Assembly (NCBI GenBank): GCA_017311315.1
Contig: CM029650.1
Location: 15,482,215-15,546,214, forward strand
Length of the DNA stretch: 64,000 nucleotides
Origin: Dendrocalamus latiflorus
Taxonomy: Eukaryota; Streptophyta; Magnoliopsida; Poales; Poaceae
Direction: 5' to 3'
The position numbers and the translations under genes were made by a program. Of the stretch, positions 10,126 through 21,255 are shown in pieces (position 1 is the stretch's first letter; each line of letters opens with the position of its first letter). The notes under the pieces are model-generated. The model searched no databases. It worked only from the letters and a program-made list of their open reading frames with translations, and was not told the origin of the DNA.

Positions 10126-12745
10126 CTCTTTCCTCTTTCTGTGTTGTGTGGAGATGGTAGCCGTTAGGTGGGGGAAGGGGGGAACAACGGTCGTGAATTT
10201 TGAAAGGCATAATTCTTGATATCCACCTTGAAATAGTGGGAGTCGAGTCTGAATGCCACTTGAAAGATTGACTTTTATTATGTATCACTCGAAAGATATA
10301 TAAATTTAGGATATACTGCTACTTCGATTTTATTATGAGTTAAAGCTTTCCCTCCTTTTGGGCCATGAGAAAGGATAGTTTTGACTTTATATTTCATGAT
10401 TTCACACTTCCAGAAAATATCACTGTTTTATGTGTTATGAACCACCACTTATGTGAGATTTGTGCTAGGATGTGAAAGGGGATTTGATTTTAGCAATTGT
10501 TGGATGTTGTAACAAATAGTCTAATAAATAGTGATTGCTGAGAGAAACCAAAAGCCACTAAAAAGCAAAACGAATAGAGCTGAATTCTTGGTGTCAATGA
10601 AAGATAACACAGAAGTTTGCCATTTATGGATAGAAGTTTGCAGAGATGTCACCTTTAGTAACACCAAAAAGTTAAAAGGGCCAATAAGACATAAATTCTA
10701 GGTAAAAAAGTGCCCTTAGTTTAAAAGTCAACTTTACATAGACAAGGGAAATTGTAAACATAGTTTTTTTTTTCAAATCCAAAATTATACATAGCAGTCT
10801 GAAAATTCCTGTAGACAGTGACCATATGAAAGTTCAGATTTAAAAGTAAACGCAGGATTTCCAATCCATTATGAACCTATTTTTTTCAATCTGAAATGTT
10901 TTAATCCCTGTTATGTCAATATAAACTGAAGTCTGTGGACTATCATTGCGACCTGAAGTCATTCAAAGCATCATCGAATAAATTCAATAAAAAATAAAAT
11001 AAATACAAGAAATATTGCTTGACTTTCACTATTTCTGGAACATTTTTTTTGTATTATGGTTTATGTTTGAATTAACTATAGAGTTTTTTTTGACTATCTA
11101 GGCTTATTGAATACCAGGGACCAAATTGGCAAAGGTAACCTAGTATATATACAAAAACAGAGTACTTGAATAAGAACATTTGCAATTTGTAGTATACGAG
11201 TATTTAAGACCATATAGGTGGTATGAACAATTTTTCAGAGGTGGTATGTACATTTTTTTGACATACTCCTTTTTATGTACGTGTATGAAGGCATTTACAA
11301 AATACGCTAAAAACTATAGACTTCCTTGCAATTATTTCGTGTGGTTCACATTGGAGTATCTTATAATTAGTATACAAATATACCTAAAGTGATAAAAAAA
11401 GTATTTCAAGTTTGTTTAGGTGGTATATTAGAGGTGGGTGTAATTACACCCAGGAGTAAAAAGTATTTTTCCTATTAGAGGTACCAACTTTGTTAATCAG
11501 GTAGGAGTGGGGAATTTCTACCACATGTTCTTCAAGGGCTGCTTAGAGCTATTCACACAAAAGGCATTGTAGCTACTTTTTTTCTTCAAATTTCCATATT
11601 TCATATTTCCTTCAGACTCTGCAAAGCAAAAGCAGCATCTAATGTCGGCATACAGATGATTCCATATTTCCATTCACGATATTATGCTAGCTAGAGCATG
11701 AATTTCAGTTTCTCAACAAATCATTTCGACGTGCTAATGCATTAATGCCCACTAGCCACTGCCCAGCCAGTATCCTTCAGACTTCAGAGTTTTAGTTTCT
11801 CAACAACTCCAAATCTCCGATTAACAATGAACAATCTGAGCCAAAATTTAGAGCAAAAACCCCACTTATCCTCTAATCCTCACAAACCTAAGCTCAGGAA
11901 ACCAGAAAAAAGAAAGATTTTGGCACTTTGGCAGCACCTCTCCTAAATCACTAGGAAGTAGAAACTAGCCCAGAGGCCAGAGATCTTTGCAAATTGAAGT
12001 TTCAAGTTTCCAAACCATACCAATCTGAGCTCAGCTCAACAATAGCAGCATTCATCCACAGATCCACCATGGCCGCCGCGCCGCGCTCCGCCTCTGGCGT
12101 CTAGGGTTAGCTCCGCGCCTTTGCCTCTTCGTCTAGGTTTAGCTCCGCACCTGCATTGCTCACCCGTCGGCCCGTGCGTTCTAGACTTCTACTCACATGG
12201 CGGCTCGGCGCTGGGCTGTTGGGCTGAAGGCGGAAGCAACTGGTTTTTTTTTCGAGTTGTAATTAAGCTCATCCAGTCTAGGTTTTTTTTTTTAAAAAAA
12301 AGAAAAAGCTCATCCTGTCTGCTATACCGTCCAGTTCCACGGAAATTACAAAATGGGAAGATTCTCGTGCCTGAATCCTGAATAGTTTGAATTCTCAAAA
12401 GCTGTACTAGTACTTCTTTGTTATGCGAACAATGCAATAATCTTGTCGGATTTGGGGCTTGCGAATTCGACTGAGTTGAATAGAAATTAAATGAATTCGT
12501 ATCCAATTTGGACCTAAAACATGGATGCGGATATAACTGGATTCGTTGCTTCCACGCCTAGAATTACAACGTGTAGCTCGCAATCTTCCCTCCATCATTG
12601 ATGGTACCTCTGTTAAATCTGAGTGGTGGCATGTCGTTCAGCATCGGTGGTACGCTCGTAGTTTGAAATTGTGAAGTCATGTAAGTAGTACAGTTCTTGC
12701 TGGCCCTTCTCACTTCAGGCTGCTGTCTCTCCTCTTCATTGAAAT
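10126..12745. other. Intergenic AT-rich DNA
   Basis: Upstream of the RING pseudogene. It contains a perfect palindrome GGTGTAATTACACC near 11437, homopolymer runs near 12245 and 12285, and a short GC-rich stretch near 12070-12200 with an ATG in good context whose frame closes after about a dozen codons. No gene is supported. Confidence 0.5.
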
Positions 12746-13020
12746 TATGAGACCATGTGAAAGTCACTTTATGGTTGTGATGAATAATCAATTTTTGGTT
12801 CAAAGAGTTTACGGAGTTTAGACTTTGGTTTTTGAGAGTTTGCAATTTTCTAGTTGCTTTCTGTTACTAGTAGTCTGACTGGCATTAGGGCCACGGTCAG
12901 ACCGGCTAGGAGCGGTCTGACCGGTAGTGGGAGGCAACGGTAAGACCTGCCTTTCGTTGGCAGTTAGACCGGCCTGTGGTTAGTGGTCAGACCAGTCTTG
13001 GAGGTTTGGAGCGTGAGTTG
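12746..13020 (+). mobile_element. Divergent LTR fragment related to the GGTCAGACC family
   Basis: The stretch at 12746-12790 (GAGACCATGTGAAAGTCAC and following) matches the 5' end of the 1.75 kb LTR at 21528 in order, with substitutions. GGTCAGACCGG and GGTCTGACCGG follow at 12895-12985, much closer to the 5' end than in the three main copies. The 3' part is missing where tandem-array DNA begins. Confidence 0.55.
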
Positions 13021-13282
13021 AATTGGTTGATTGTGGACACGGCATGAATGTCGTTGCTTGTATGTACTAAAGTTCATGGATTCGTCCTAGAAATATGATT
13101 AGTGTGTTTGCCCGCGGGGGGCGGGCGCGGGGGGCGGGCGTGAGCGGCGTAGGCCGAGGGCGCTACGTACGCAGAGGCAGGGAGGCGAAACTATCATTCC
13201 CCTACCTTCCAAAAACCCGCGCCTGCAGAGAGCGGGCGTGAACCGCGTACGTAGGCCGAAGCCGCTACGCACACAAAGGCGC

Positions 13283-13527
13283 GTTATCCAGGAGATATGC
13301 CACTAAAGCGATGCACGCCCTAGTGGGACGCACGCGAAGGCGCGATATCCAAGTGGCACGATGCTAAAGCGATGCACTCCCTGGTGCAACGCGCACGAAG
13401 GCACGATATCCAGGTGGTGCAGCGCTAAAGTGATGCGCTCCCTAGAACAACGCACGTGAAGGCGCGATATCCAGGTGCTGCCCACTAAAGCGAGGCACTC
13501 CCTAGTGTTTAGGCCATCGCGCAATTT
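13283..13527. repeat. 61 bp tandem repeat, four copies
   Basis: The landmark G(A/T)TATCC recurs at 13283, 13344, 13405 and 13466, an exact 61 bp period. Units share GCTAAAG(C/T)GATGC and CTCCCT. Confidence 0.85.
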
Positions 13528-13530
13528 TTA

Positions 13531-13735
13531 TACTCCGTAGAGTGCGCGCGGAGGTGTCCCTCCGCACGTCTTATTTATACTCCGTAGAGTGCGCGCGGGC
13601 AAGCCTCGGCGCATCTTATTTATACTCCATAGAGTGTGCGTGGGCAAGCCTCGGCGCGTCTTATTTATACTCTGTAGAGTGCACGCGGAGGCGTCCCCCA
13701 CGTGTCTTATTTATACTCCGTAGAGTTGCCCAGGA
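13531..13735. repeat. 45 bp tandem repeat with TATACTCCGTAGAG core
   Basis: TACTC(C/T) recurs at 13531, 13578, 13623, 13668 and 13713, mostly 45 bp apart. Each unit contains TTATACTCCGTAGAGTG. Short ORFs spanning it are artefacts of the period being a multiple of three. Confidence 0.85.
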
Positions 13736-14535
13736 CGATTAAGGTCCCGGCGCTTTATACTCCGCAGAGTACGCCGAGGCGCGACGCCATCGTGCGATTT
13801 TTTTATACTCCGTAGAGTTGCCCAGGGCGACTAAGGTCCCGGCGCTTTATACTCCGCAGAGTACACCGAGGCGCGAGGCCATCGTGCGATTTTTTATACT
13901 CCCTAGAGTTGCCCGGGGCGACTAAGGTCCCGGCGCTTTATACTCCGCAGAGTACACCGAGGCGCGAGGCCATCGTGCGATTTTTTATACTCCCTAGAGT
14001 TGCCCGGGGCAACTAAGGTCCCGGTGCTTTATACTCCGTAGAGTACGCCGAGGCGCGAGGCCATCGTGCGATTTTTTTATACTCCGTAGAGTTGCCCGGG
14101 GCGACTAAGGTCCCGACGCTTTATACTCCACAGAGTACGCCGAGGCGCGAGGCCATCGTGCGATTTTTTTATACTCCGTAGAGTTGCCCAGGGCAACTAA
14201 GGTCTCGGCGCTTTATACTCCGCAGAGTACACCGAGGCGCGAGGCCATACTGCGATTTTTTTATACTCCGTAGAGTTGCCCGGGGCGACTAAGGTCTCGG
14301 CATTTTATACTCCGCAGAGTACGCCGAGGCGCGAGGCCATCGTGCGATTTTTTTATACTCCGTAGATTTGCCCGGGGTGACTAAGGTCTCGGCGCTTTAT
14401 ACTCCGCAAAGTACGCTGAGGCGCGAGGCCATCGTGCGATTTTTTTATACTCCGTAGAGTTGCCCGTGGTGACTAAGGTCCCGACACTTTATACTCCGCA
14501 GAGTACGCCAAGGCACGAGGCCATCGTGCGATTTA
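13736..14535. repeat. 91-92 bp tandem repeat, about nine copies
   Basis: (G/A)ACTAAGGTC recurs at 13829, 13920, 14011, 14103, 14195, 14287, 14379 and 14471, a 91-92 bp period. Each unit holds two TATACTCCG(T/C)AGAG half-units, suggesting it arose by doubling of the adjacent 45 bp repeat. Confidence 0.9.
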
Positions 14536-15079
14536 AATCAAAAAGAGGACCAAAACGGAGGCATAAAAGAAACGGCCAAAGACTTGCGATAACACAATGC
14601 TCTAGAATGCTATACTGGGAAAGCATTTGATGCTGCGGTAACTTAGAGTAGGCCAAAACTGGAGAAGCAAACATGGCCACAATAAATGCTTCTTAGAATG
14701 GAACTGCAGCCGCAATAAATGATGTGATGCACAACCATTTCCTTAATGCCATGCACGCAAGAAATGCAGCGGGGATTATTAAAGCCTCGCACGTAATCAC
14801 ATACAGTGCGTGCCGAGCGGGACGGTGGCGACACGGAGTAGACTCCGCAGGTGCGGAGGCCCTAGCTACGCGAAGCTAGCGGAGGACTCGTCGTGACATG
14901 CGGAGCCGACGCCGTGAGTCAAATGCTCTAGTTGCGGCCACCTGGCGTGACGCCTGGTTTGACGTGCTCTCCAACTCGCGTGGAGACGAAGCGAATGAAC
15001 CATGCACGTGCATGGGCCATGCATGCAATGCAGTATGAGTTTGCTTGCCCTCTACATGTCCTCATGCATGCACCAGAGC

Positions 15080-15380
15080 CGAGGCAGAGTGGTGCTGGCA
15101 GGCCGGCGAAATCATCACAGAGTTGAGCGAAGGCCCGTGAAGACTCCCCGGAGCCAAGGCGAAGTGGTGCTAGCAGGCTGGCGAAGCCGTCGTGGAGTTG
15201 AGTGAAAGTCGGCGAAGACTCCCCGAAGCTGAGGCGAAGTGGCGCTGGTAGGCTGGTGAAGACTCCCCTGGAGCCAAAGCGAAGTGGCGCTGGCAGGCCG
15301 GCGAAGTCGTCGCGGAGTTGAGCAAAGGCCGGCGAGGACTCCCCGAAGCCGAGGCAAAGTTGGCATGGCCAGCTCAGACT
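15080..15380. repeat. Degenerate GC-rich tandem repeat
   Basis: GGAGTTGAG(C/T) and GACTCCCC(G/T)GAAGC recur several times with roughly 60-74 bp spacing. On the minus strand this gives a periodic FAGLPAPL-type translation, which I regard as a repeat artefact and not a protein. Confidence 0.6.
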
Positions 15381-16429
15381 CTGGCGAAGCGAAGGCCGGA
15401 GACGCCGTTGTGGAAGCGGAACCTTCGTCGAGGTCTGGGAAGACCTCCTCGGTGCGGGGGCCATAGCTAGCCTGGAGCGGAGGCAGCCTTCGACGAAACG
15501 AAGACTCGAACGTGTGGAGGCCGACGTGGCCTTCTATGGCTTGAAGTCCACCACGCACGGAGGTCGGTGTAGGCGAAGGCTCGGAGCAAAGGCCGCGGAG
15601 TGGAGACTCTGAGCCACCTGGCCGACCGTGGGCACGCAGGCCTCCTCGAACGAGAGAGCGGAGAAAGGTGCCCAGACGTAGGCTTCGAAGGCCAGTGTGG
15701 GGCCATGTTGTTGGAGGCCCATGGTGACGAGACTGGAGCGAAGGGCGGCACTGAGGCAGACGCTGTCGCGTCTTCCCCTGGTTTCCGGCGACTTCCCGTG
15801 GGCGAAAGCCTTCAACGCCGTCTCCAGCCAGCTCTCCGACCTCACCGCCAACACCGGCGAGGTGGACGCCGCTGCGCCTTCCCCCTGGTTTCCGGTGCCG
15901 AACGCTGTGAGGTCGGGGACGTCACACGGATGCCAGGCCGGAACTGAGGCAGACGGTACGTACATGCATGGGCCATGCATGCAGTGCTTGCAACGTAGCC
16001 TGAGTGCATTCACGTGATGAATGCATATGCTTCGCACACATACGCCTGGTCTTCTGTCTTGCATGCAGCATAACATGGCTATTCTCTTGCGATGTCCGAT
16101 GGCCGAAGACGGAACCTGTGGCACGGATGCTGCGGGAGCTGCCCGCGCAATGTCCGATGGGCGGAGACAGATCCCAAGACGCAGGCGCCGAGCAGGGGTA
16201 CGCTGTACACTAGAGGTCAGTTGGACGAAGGCCATGAACTGCTCGGCAAAGACCACTCCGATCGCGGCGAAGGCTCCGAAGACATTGGCGGAGACTCCAG
16301 GGGACTCGACGGAGATTTCAGAGGGTTTGGCGAAGACCACTCCGATCGCGGCGGAGGTTTCGAAGACATTGGCGGAGACCCCAGGGGACTCGGTGGAGAC
16401 TTCGGTGGCGCCAGAGAGATCACGGAGCT

Positions 16430-16812
16430 AGCTACGCATGCATGCAGAGTTAACTAGTGCTCATTCATGCATGCAGAGTTAATTGGTTGCTCACTGATCC
16501 AATGCATGCATGTGCTGTGAGTTCACGTAGAGTGCATGCATGTATGTTAATGGTTGACGTCAATATCCCTGGGATGCATGGTTACGCCATGGCAGTGGCT
16601 TTTCTTTTATTTTGTCGGTGGTCCAATACATGGCGAATGCGAATGCTTTGCACATACACTTATTCTTTCCTGCATGAAGACGAGCAGTGGACATAGGGCG
16701 CATGCATGCATGGATGGATATTTCATGCATGCACGTAGGGCTCTTGCATGCATGGATGAGGCTCGTGGATGGATATGTGAGTGCATGCATGGATGGAGTT
16801 CGTGCATGCATG
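16430..16812. repeat. Cluster of CATGCATG (RY-type) motifs
   Basis: About nine copies of (A/T/G)GCATGCATG or TCATGCATGC occur in 380 bp (near 16435, 16465, 16499, 16533, 16700, 16723, 16744, 16782, 16803), with further copies at about 15019, 15062 and 15962. CATGCATG is the known RY element bound by plant B3-domain seed regulators. Function here is inference. Confidence 0.7.
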
Positions 16813-17422
16813 GGCGTCCCTTGCTCTGTCGTGCGGAGAGGCTCGGCCCGGAGGCTCAACGTCGTGCGGAGACTCGAGGAGGTTTCGACGCGGAAGGCTA
16901 TGACATGGAGGTCGGCGCCAATATCTCAATGCAGAAGGCTGTGACTCACGCGACAGCCAGGCCAAGGCGCGCGGCATCACCTGTGAGAAGAAACACTAGA
17001 GCGCGCGTGCCGTGCAGCTCTACCACTGTTGCGGCTTGGCTGCTTGGCGCGGAGGCTTCGATGCGGAAGCTTGGCACAAACAGCCTCCGCTTTGCTCATT
17101 CCCTCTTGGTCAAGGTGGAGCCCTAGCAAGTACTACAGCGTAACAATCAGAGTGAGAGGGTTGTGACCTGGTGATCCAAACTTTCCAAGCTCGGCTTCGA
17201 TCGCGCTTTGAGGTGAGAGCTTCTTCGATCACGCTCAGCAGCGAGGGAGCGGGATCGCGCTCGGAGGCTACGATGTGGAGACTGGCACGGAGACCCCGAT
17301 GCACAGATATGCTTTGCTACTCAAGCAGTACTCAACAATACTAGTGAAAATCAGCTTTGAAGAAACATGCATCAGTTGCGCAGGCTCATAGTTATGATGC
17401 AACATGGGTTTTCGAGTAGCAC

Positions 17423-17697
17423 TCACGATGGTGGATTGATGGATCTATCAGATCCGCATGGAGACTTACATGCAGAATCGATGGATCTATTGGATCCACA
17501 TGGAGACTTACACGCCACAACGACTGATGAGCGAGTTAAATTATTCAGAGATGCTCTACCTTTTCTTATCTTTGGCGGCATTTTTTGTTCTCCAGCATGC
17601 CAGGATGTATCCCAGCCTAGCCATGGAGCAAATCTTCGTCGCGGTGGTGACTCTTCTTTGCACGACTTCTTGCTCAGTCCCCACGGACGGCGCCATT
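17423..17697 (-). pseudogene. Primer-binding site and truncated gag start of the minus Tat-like element
   Basis: Next to the LTR end at 17698, minus-strand sequence reads AATGGCGCCGTCCGTGGGGA, the form of primer site seen in grass Tat-lineage elements. About 100 bp further on, a frame beginning MPPKIRKG recalls the MAPKKA start of the Gag at 55471. A 36 bp unit containing AAGTCTCCATG(T/C)GGATC is duplicated within it, and the frame soon closes. Confidence 0.5.
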
Positions 17698-17925
17698 TGT
17701 TGTGGCTACAGGCCAAACAGTAAAGAAGGGGACTAGTAGAAGGAGAGGAGAGCCAACATAGGGAGAGTTGGTGAGTGAGAATGAGAGGATGCCCCCTCCT
17801 CCTGCCCCTTCTGGGAGTTTATATACATCAGTTGGGTAGGATGGGAAATCCCCATCCTACCACTTAGTACTTACAAAGGATGAGGGTACATTGCTATATT
17901 CCTCTATGCTATTGGGCCTATTACA
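17698..17925 (-). mobile_element. LTR of the minus Tat-like element (228 bp)
   Basis: In minus sense it runs TGTAATAGGCCC...GTAGCCACAACA. The 3' end matches those of the LTRs at 29564-29791 and 55523-55766. A TATA-like GTATATAAAC lies at about 17826-17817 (minus). The 5' boundary is chosen from the TG...CA rule and the length of related LTRs. Confidence 0.6.
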
Positions 17926-17946
17926 TATTAGACCAGTTTGTAAGAC

Positions 17947-18337
17947 TGTCGGAACCCGAAGTAACGACTCCTGGATCCTCTGTGTAAATCGCACTAGTCC
18001 AGGATCAGCTAGTGCACACAGTACAACAAAGATAAATACCAAGCACAAATGACCAACTATATTAAATAAAAGGGAATGGCCTTATGGCCAAGTCTTACAT
18101 CAACGCCCATTGGCAAAATAAATAAAGCAAAGAACTGCAGAAGCAAACTGATAAATAGTGAAGCCCAAGCCTGCCCACAGGCAAACGACAGTAAGACGCG
18201 GCCTACTCATCCAGACCTTCACCGTAGTCGACGTCGTATTCCCCTGTATGGAGATTGCAAGGTGAGTACAAACTTGTACTCCGCAAATCACACGGAGAAT
18301 GCAACATTGAGAGCTTCTTTGTTTTGTAGTTTAATTA
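17947..18337 (-). mobile_element. Terminal fragment of a large gypsy-type LTR (minus)
   Basis: It starts TGTCGGAACCCGAAG and carries GCACTAGTCCAGGATCAGC and GCTAGTGCACACAG. These match, reversed, the last about 100 bp of the solo LTR ending at 53143 and the start of the copy at 21260. It breaks off at about 18337 where copia sequence begins. Confidence 0.6.
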
Positions 18338-18633
18338 ACTAGATTTTCCTATATTCTTCTATGCTATAGGTTTGTACCATCTCCAAGCTCCACTTGCTTG
18401 CCAATACTGTGTGGTTAGTCCCGCCACATCTTTCTTCTTCTAATAGCTTGCACATCCACCTTTGCGTCTATTAGATTTTGCAACTGTCTTTGTAGTTCTC
18501 CATATAACTGCAGATGAGATCTAAGTACCTACCATTGATGATATGGTTTCCTTCTCCTGGCTAGGATTTTTACCGACCTCCCATTGGTTATCCTTCCTTT
18601 AGTTGTACCAATCAATCAATATCCTCCACTGCT

Positions 18634-18864
18634 CTAGATACTTTTTATGATCACTTGCCCTTTGCAAATAACTCGCATGACTCCACCTCGAAGTGATAAC
18701 TTACAACCTTCAAGGTCAAGTGACCTCAGTGATATTATATTCTTCTTTAAGCTAGGAACATACTGAATTCCCATGAATGCATGATGTGCTCTATCATACA
18801 TCTCTAATGTAATCATTTTCACCTTAATAGTTGTATACTCCTTGCAATCTGCTAAGTGAACAGT
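18634..18864 (-). pseudogene. copia polyprotein fragment, GAG-pre-integrase region
   Basis: The translation contains YTTIKVKM, IQYVPSLKKNIISLRSLDL and GGVMRVICKG, the typical segment following the copia protease. The upstream codons continue across the solo LTR insertion at 20569. Confidence 0.75.
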
Positions 18865-19224
18865 TGAAAGCATCTAGGCCCCTAAAAATTGGTTTTGGTA
18901 ATTAATGAATTTATATGAATATGGGACTAACATGTTTTAATGAGCATGCAAAGGTTTAGTCCATTTGAGAGCAATAAGATGCAAGCCAAAGGATATATGT
19001 GAAGACCCAAGATTGGCTAAAGGCAAAGGTATATTTAGAATAGGATCCCTTTTGTTTTTACCGGTCTTAGGAAAATGGTGGAAGACCGGATTATAGGGTA
19101 GAAAATCGTACCATAAAGAGGGATCATGGCAAGTAGCTTGATAGCAAATTTATGTGCCATATGGATCAATTTAGAAGCATGCATTCATCAAAAATTGGTT
19201 TTAAAATCATCTATGTGCTCTGTC

Positions 19225-19870
19225 TGGAAGAGCGGTAGTACTGCTGTTTTGAACGTTGGAATTACCGGAGAGCGGTAGTTCCGCGCCCAGAATCGGTACT
19301 ACCGGTGACCGGAAACTCCGAATTTCGAGCGGAGCTTTTTTTTTCCAGAGAGCACCCCCGGATGCATTTTAGTTTTTCTGGAAATGGAAGTACCAGCGGT
19401 TTCAACATCGGAACTACCGCAGTGAGCGGTAGTTCCGCATTTTCGAGTGGTACTTCCGGAGCCCGGAAGATCCGAAGGCTGAGCGGAACGTTTTTCCAGA
19501 GAGCTCCTCCGGATGAAATTTGGAAATTCATGGAACGGAAGTACCGGCGATTTGAACGCCGGAACTACCGCTGGGTGCGGTAGTTCCGCTATCCGGAGTG
19601 GTACTTCCGGAGTCCGGAAGCTCTGATTTCAGAGCGGAGCCTTTTTTTCAGAGAGCGCCGAATTTGCGACTATTGGATTTTCGGAGAGCGGTAGTACCGC
19701 GCCGACTTTGCGGAACTACCGGCGACCGGTAGTACCGCAAATCACAATGGCGGTAGTACCGCACCGTCAAATCCAACGGTTACAGCAGAGCTCTGACATA
19801 GCCGTTCTGTCGCGAAGATTTGGTAGCGGTAGTACCGGCCCCATAAGGGCGGTAGTACCGCTCATCCTGA
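19225..19870 (+). repeat. Array of CGGTAGTACCG-type palindromes
   Basis: About 15-17 variants of (G/A)CGGTAGT(A/T)CCGC and its near-complement GGAACTACCG occur in 640 bp, immediately upstream of the LTR TATA box. Confidence 0.85.
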
Positions 19871-19916
19871 AATTTTCAGGAATTTGTACCAAATGGCTAG
19901 TTTGGTTGGTGGAGGC

Positions 19917-19924
19917 TATAAATA
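19917..19924 (+). promoter_or_regulatory. LTR TATA box
   Basis: GGAGGCTATAAATACCCCC follows the palindrome array by about 50 bp, the expected form and position for a U3 promoter. Confidence 0.65.
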
Positions 19925-20568
19925 CCCCCACCACTGCTCAAGGATAGATGTTAGAGACCCATCGAATATTCTTTGAGCCCTAGAGCATTCATTCCACCCT
20001 CATACTCACTTTGTGCATTCAATTTGAGGTGGTTGAGCAAATAGTGATAGAATTCATTAGTTGATCCAATTGGCACTAGTTTGCATTCAAGTGAAGCCCA
20101 GATTTATTACTCTTAGTGCTTGCCGGCACTTGGACGATTGGGCGGAGGTTTGATCGGTGATCTTCTCAAGGAGCTTGTGAGAAGACCCGGTAGTCTTGTG
20201 AAGGTCGGAGCTCGCCTACCCAGAGCAGGGAAGAGCTACCACTAATGATTGAGGTGCTTCGGCTTAATTCGTGGAGCCGGTCCGATTCGTTCAGGCTAAC
20301 CTCAACGTGGACTAGGGGAAACCGGCAAGTTTCTGAACACCACGGTAAAAACATCGGTTGTGTTCATCTTTTCTTATCTCTTGTTTATTCATTTCATTGT
20401 GATCATTTACTTGCTTAGAGCTAGGATTGCTATTTTCTTGACTAGAATTGTGTAGGATTAATTACTTTACATTCTTGCCATTTAACTTGTAAAGAATTAA
20501 TCAAGTAAACAAGAAAAATTTAAAAACCTCCTATTCACCCCTCTCTAGTCGGTATCCTTGATCCTACA

Positions 20569-21255
20569 ACAGTTCCATGCACTGGGCATAGAGATCATTC
20601 ATCAACCATCTCCCTTGCCAAATATATATGAAAGTAACAACCTGAATATAATATCCATCCATGAGAAGTATCTGATTGACTGACGATTAGTATATCTGAA
20701 TCATTCTTTGTTATCGCAACTAAGCATGCACCCTTTATTTGCTTCAAACTTGGATAGTCCTTTTATCATGTAACATTCCTCGTCACATAGATTGCATACA
20801 CGTGTGCCATTGCTCTTGCCCTTCTTCTTGCTATGACTTTTATTTCTACCTGCATCACCTACTATAGGCAATGTTTGATCACCTAAGGATAAAGATTCTG
20901 ATGGCTTCTTCAAAGACTTTGCCTTTAATATACACTCAACTGCCTCATTAAAGTTTGAGTGTTTTTTTCGACGAGAATACTCATCACCAATTGTTCCTAT
21001 GATGGTAGTAGAGATGATGCTAGGATGACGATCTTGTCATTCTCCTTAATTTTCACACCACACTAGTCAATTATATGATAATCTTGTTGAAGATATTAAG
21101 ATAATCAATGAACCATGTACCTTCCTCCATGCACAGTGTATATAGTTGTCGCTTTAGTATCCACGGGTTTGTTAGCCACTTTGCCGTATACAATTCTACT
21201 AAATCCTCCTATAACTTCTTTGGAAAATTCTCCTTGATCACCGAGTACTTTACCT
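20569..21255 (-). pseudogene. copia gag fragment with degenerate zinc knuckle
   Basis: Gag helices and a lysine-rich CX2C... knuckle are readable, but the histidine and last cysteine of CCHC are lost and the frame has stops. Inactive. Confidence 0.7.

Larger units (their letters stand above)
13025..17925 (-). mobile_element. Tat/Dasheng-like non-autonomous gypsy element (minus), left end unresolved
   Basis: Read on the minus strand: a short LTR ending CCACAACA (17925-17698), a primer-site-like TGGCGCCGTCCGTGGGGA (17695-17678), a short gag-like start (MPPKIRKG, within 17716-17423), about 2.9 kb of non-coding sequence, then tandem arrays at 14535-13283. This order matches the inner element at 31952-55766, and both carry TATACTCCGTAGAG arrays. 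No reverse transcriptase, integrase or full gag is present. The 3' LTR is not recognisable, so the left boundary near 13025 is a guess. The minus- and plus-strand ORFs at 14.9-16.4 kb are repeat-driven. Confidence 0.6.
18865..20568 (+). mobile_element. Solo LTR, 1.70 kb CGGTAGTACCG family, TSD ACAGT
   Basis: Begins TGAAAGCATCTAGGCCCC and ends GGTATCCTTGATCCTACA. ACAGT flanks it exactly at 18860-18864 and 20569-20573. It contains an array of CGGTAGTACCG palindromes and a TATA box at 19917, with no coding region. Structure and TSD support a solo LTR inserted in the copia relic. Confidence 0.88.

Noticed and set aside
13283..14535. Regularly spaced repeats, considered as a CRISPR array
   Set aside because: Repeats are contiguous tandem units without unique spacers, and the DNA is from a plant nucleus.
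14928..15558. Minus-strand ORF with periodic FAGLPAPL repeats
   Set aside because: The periodicity follows a DNA tandem repeat in the non-coding part of a Tat-like element; no start context and no homologous domain.
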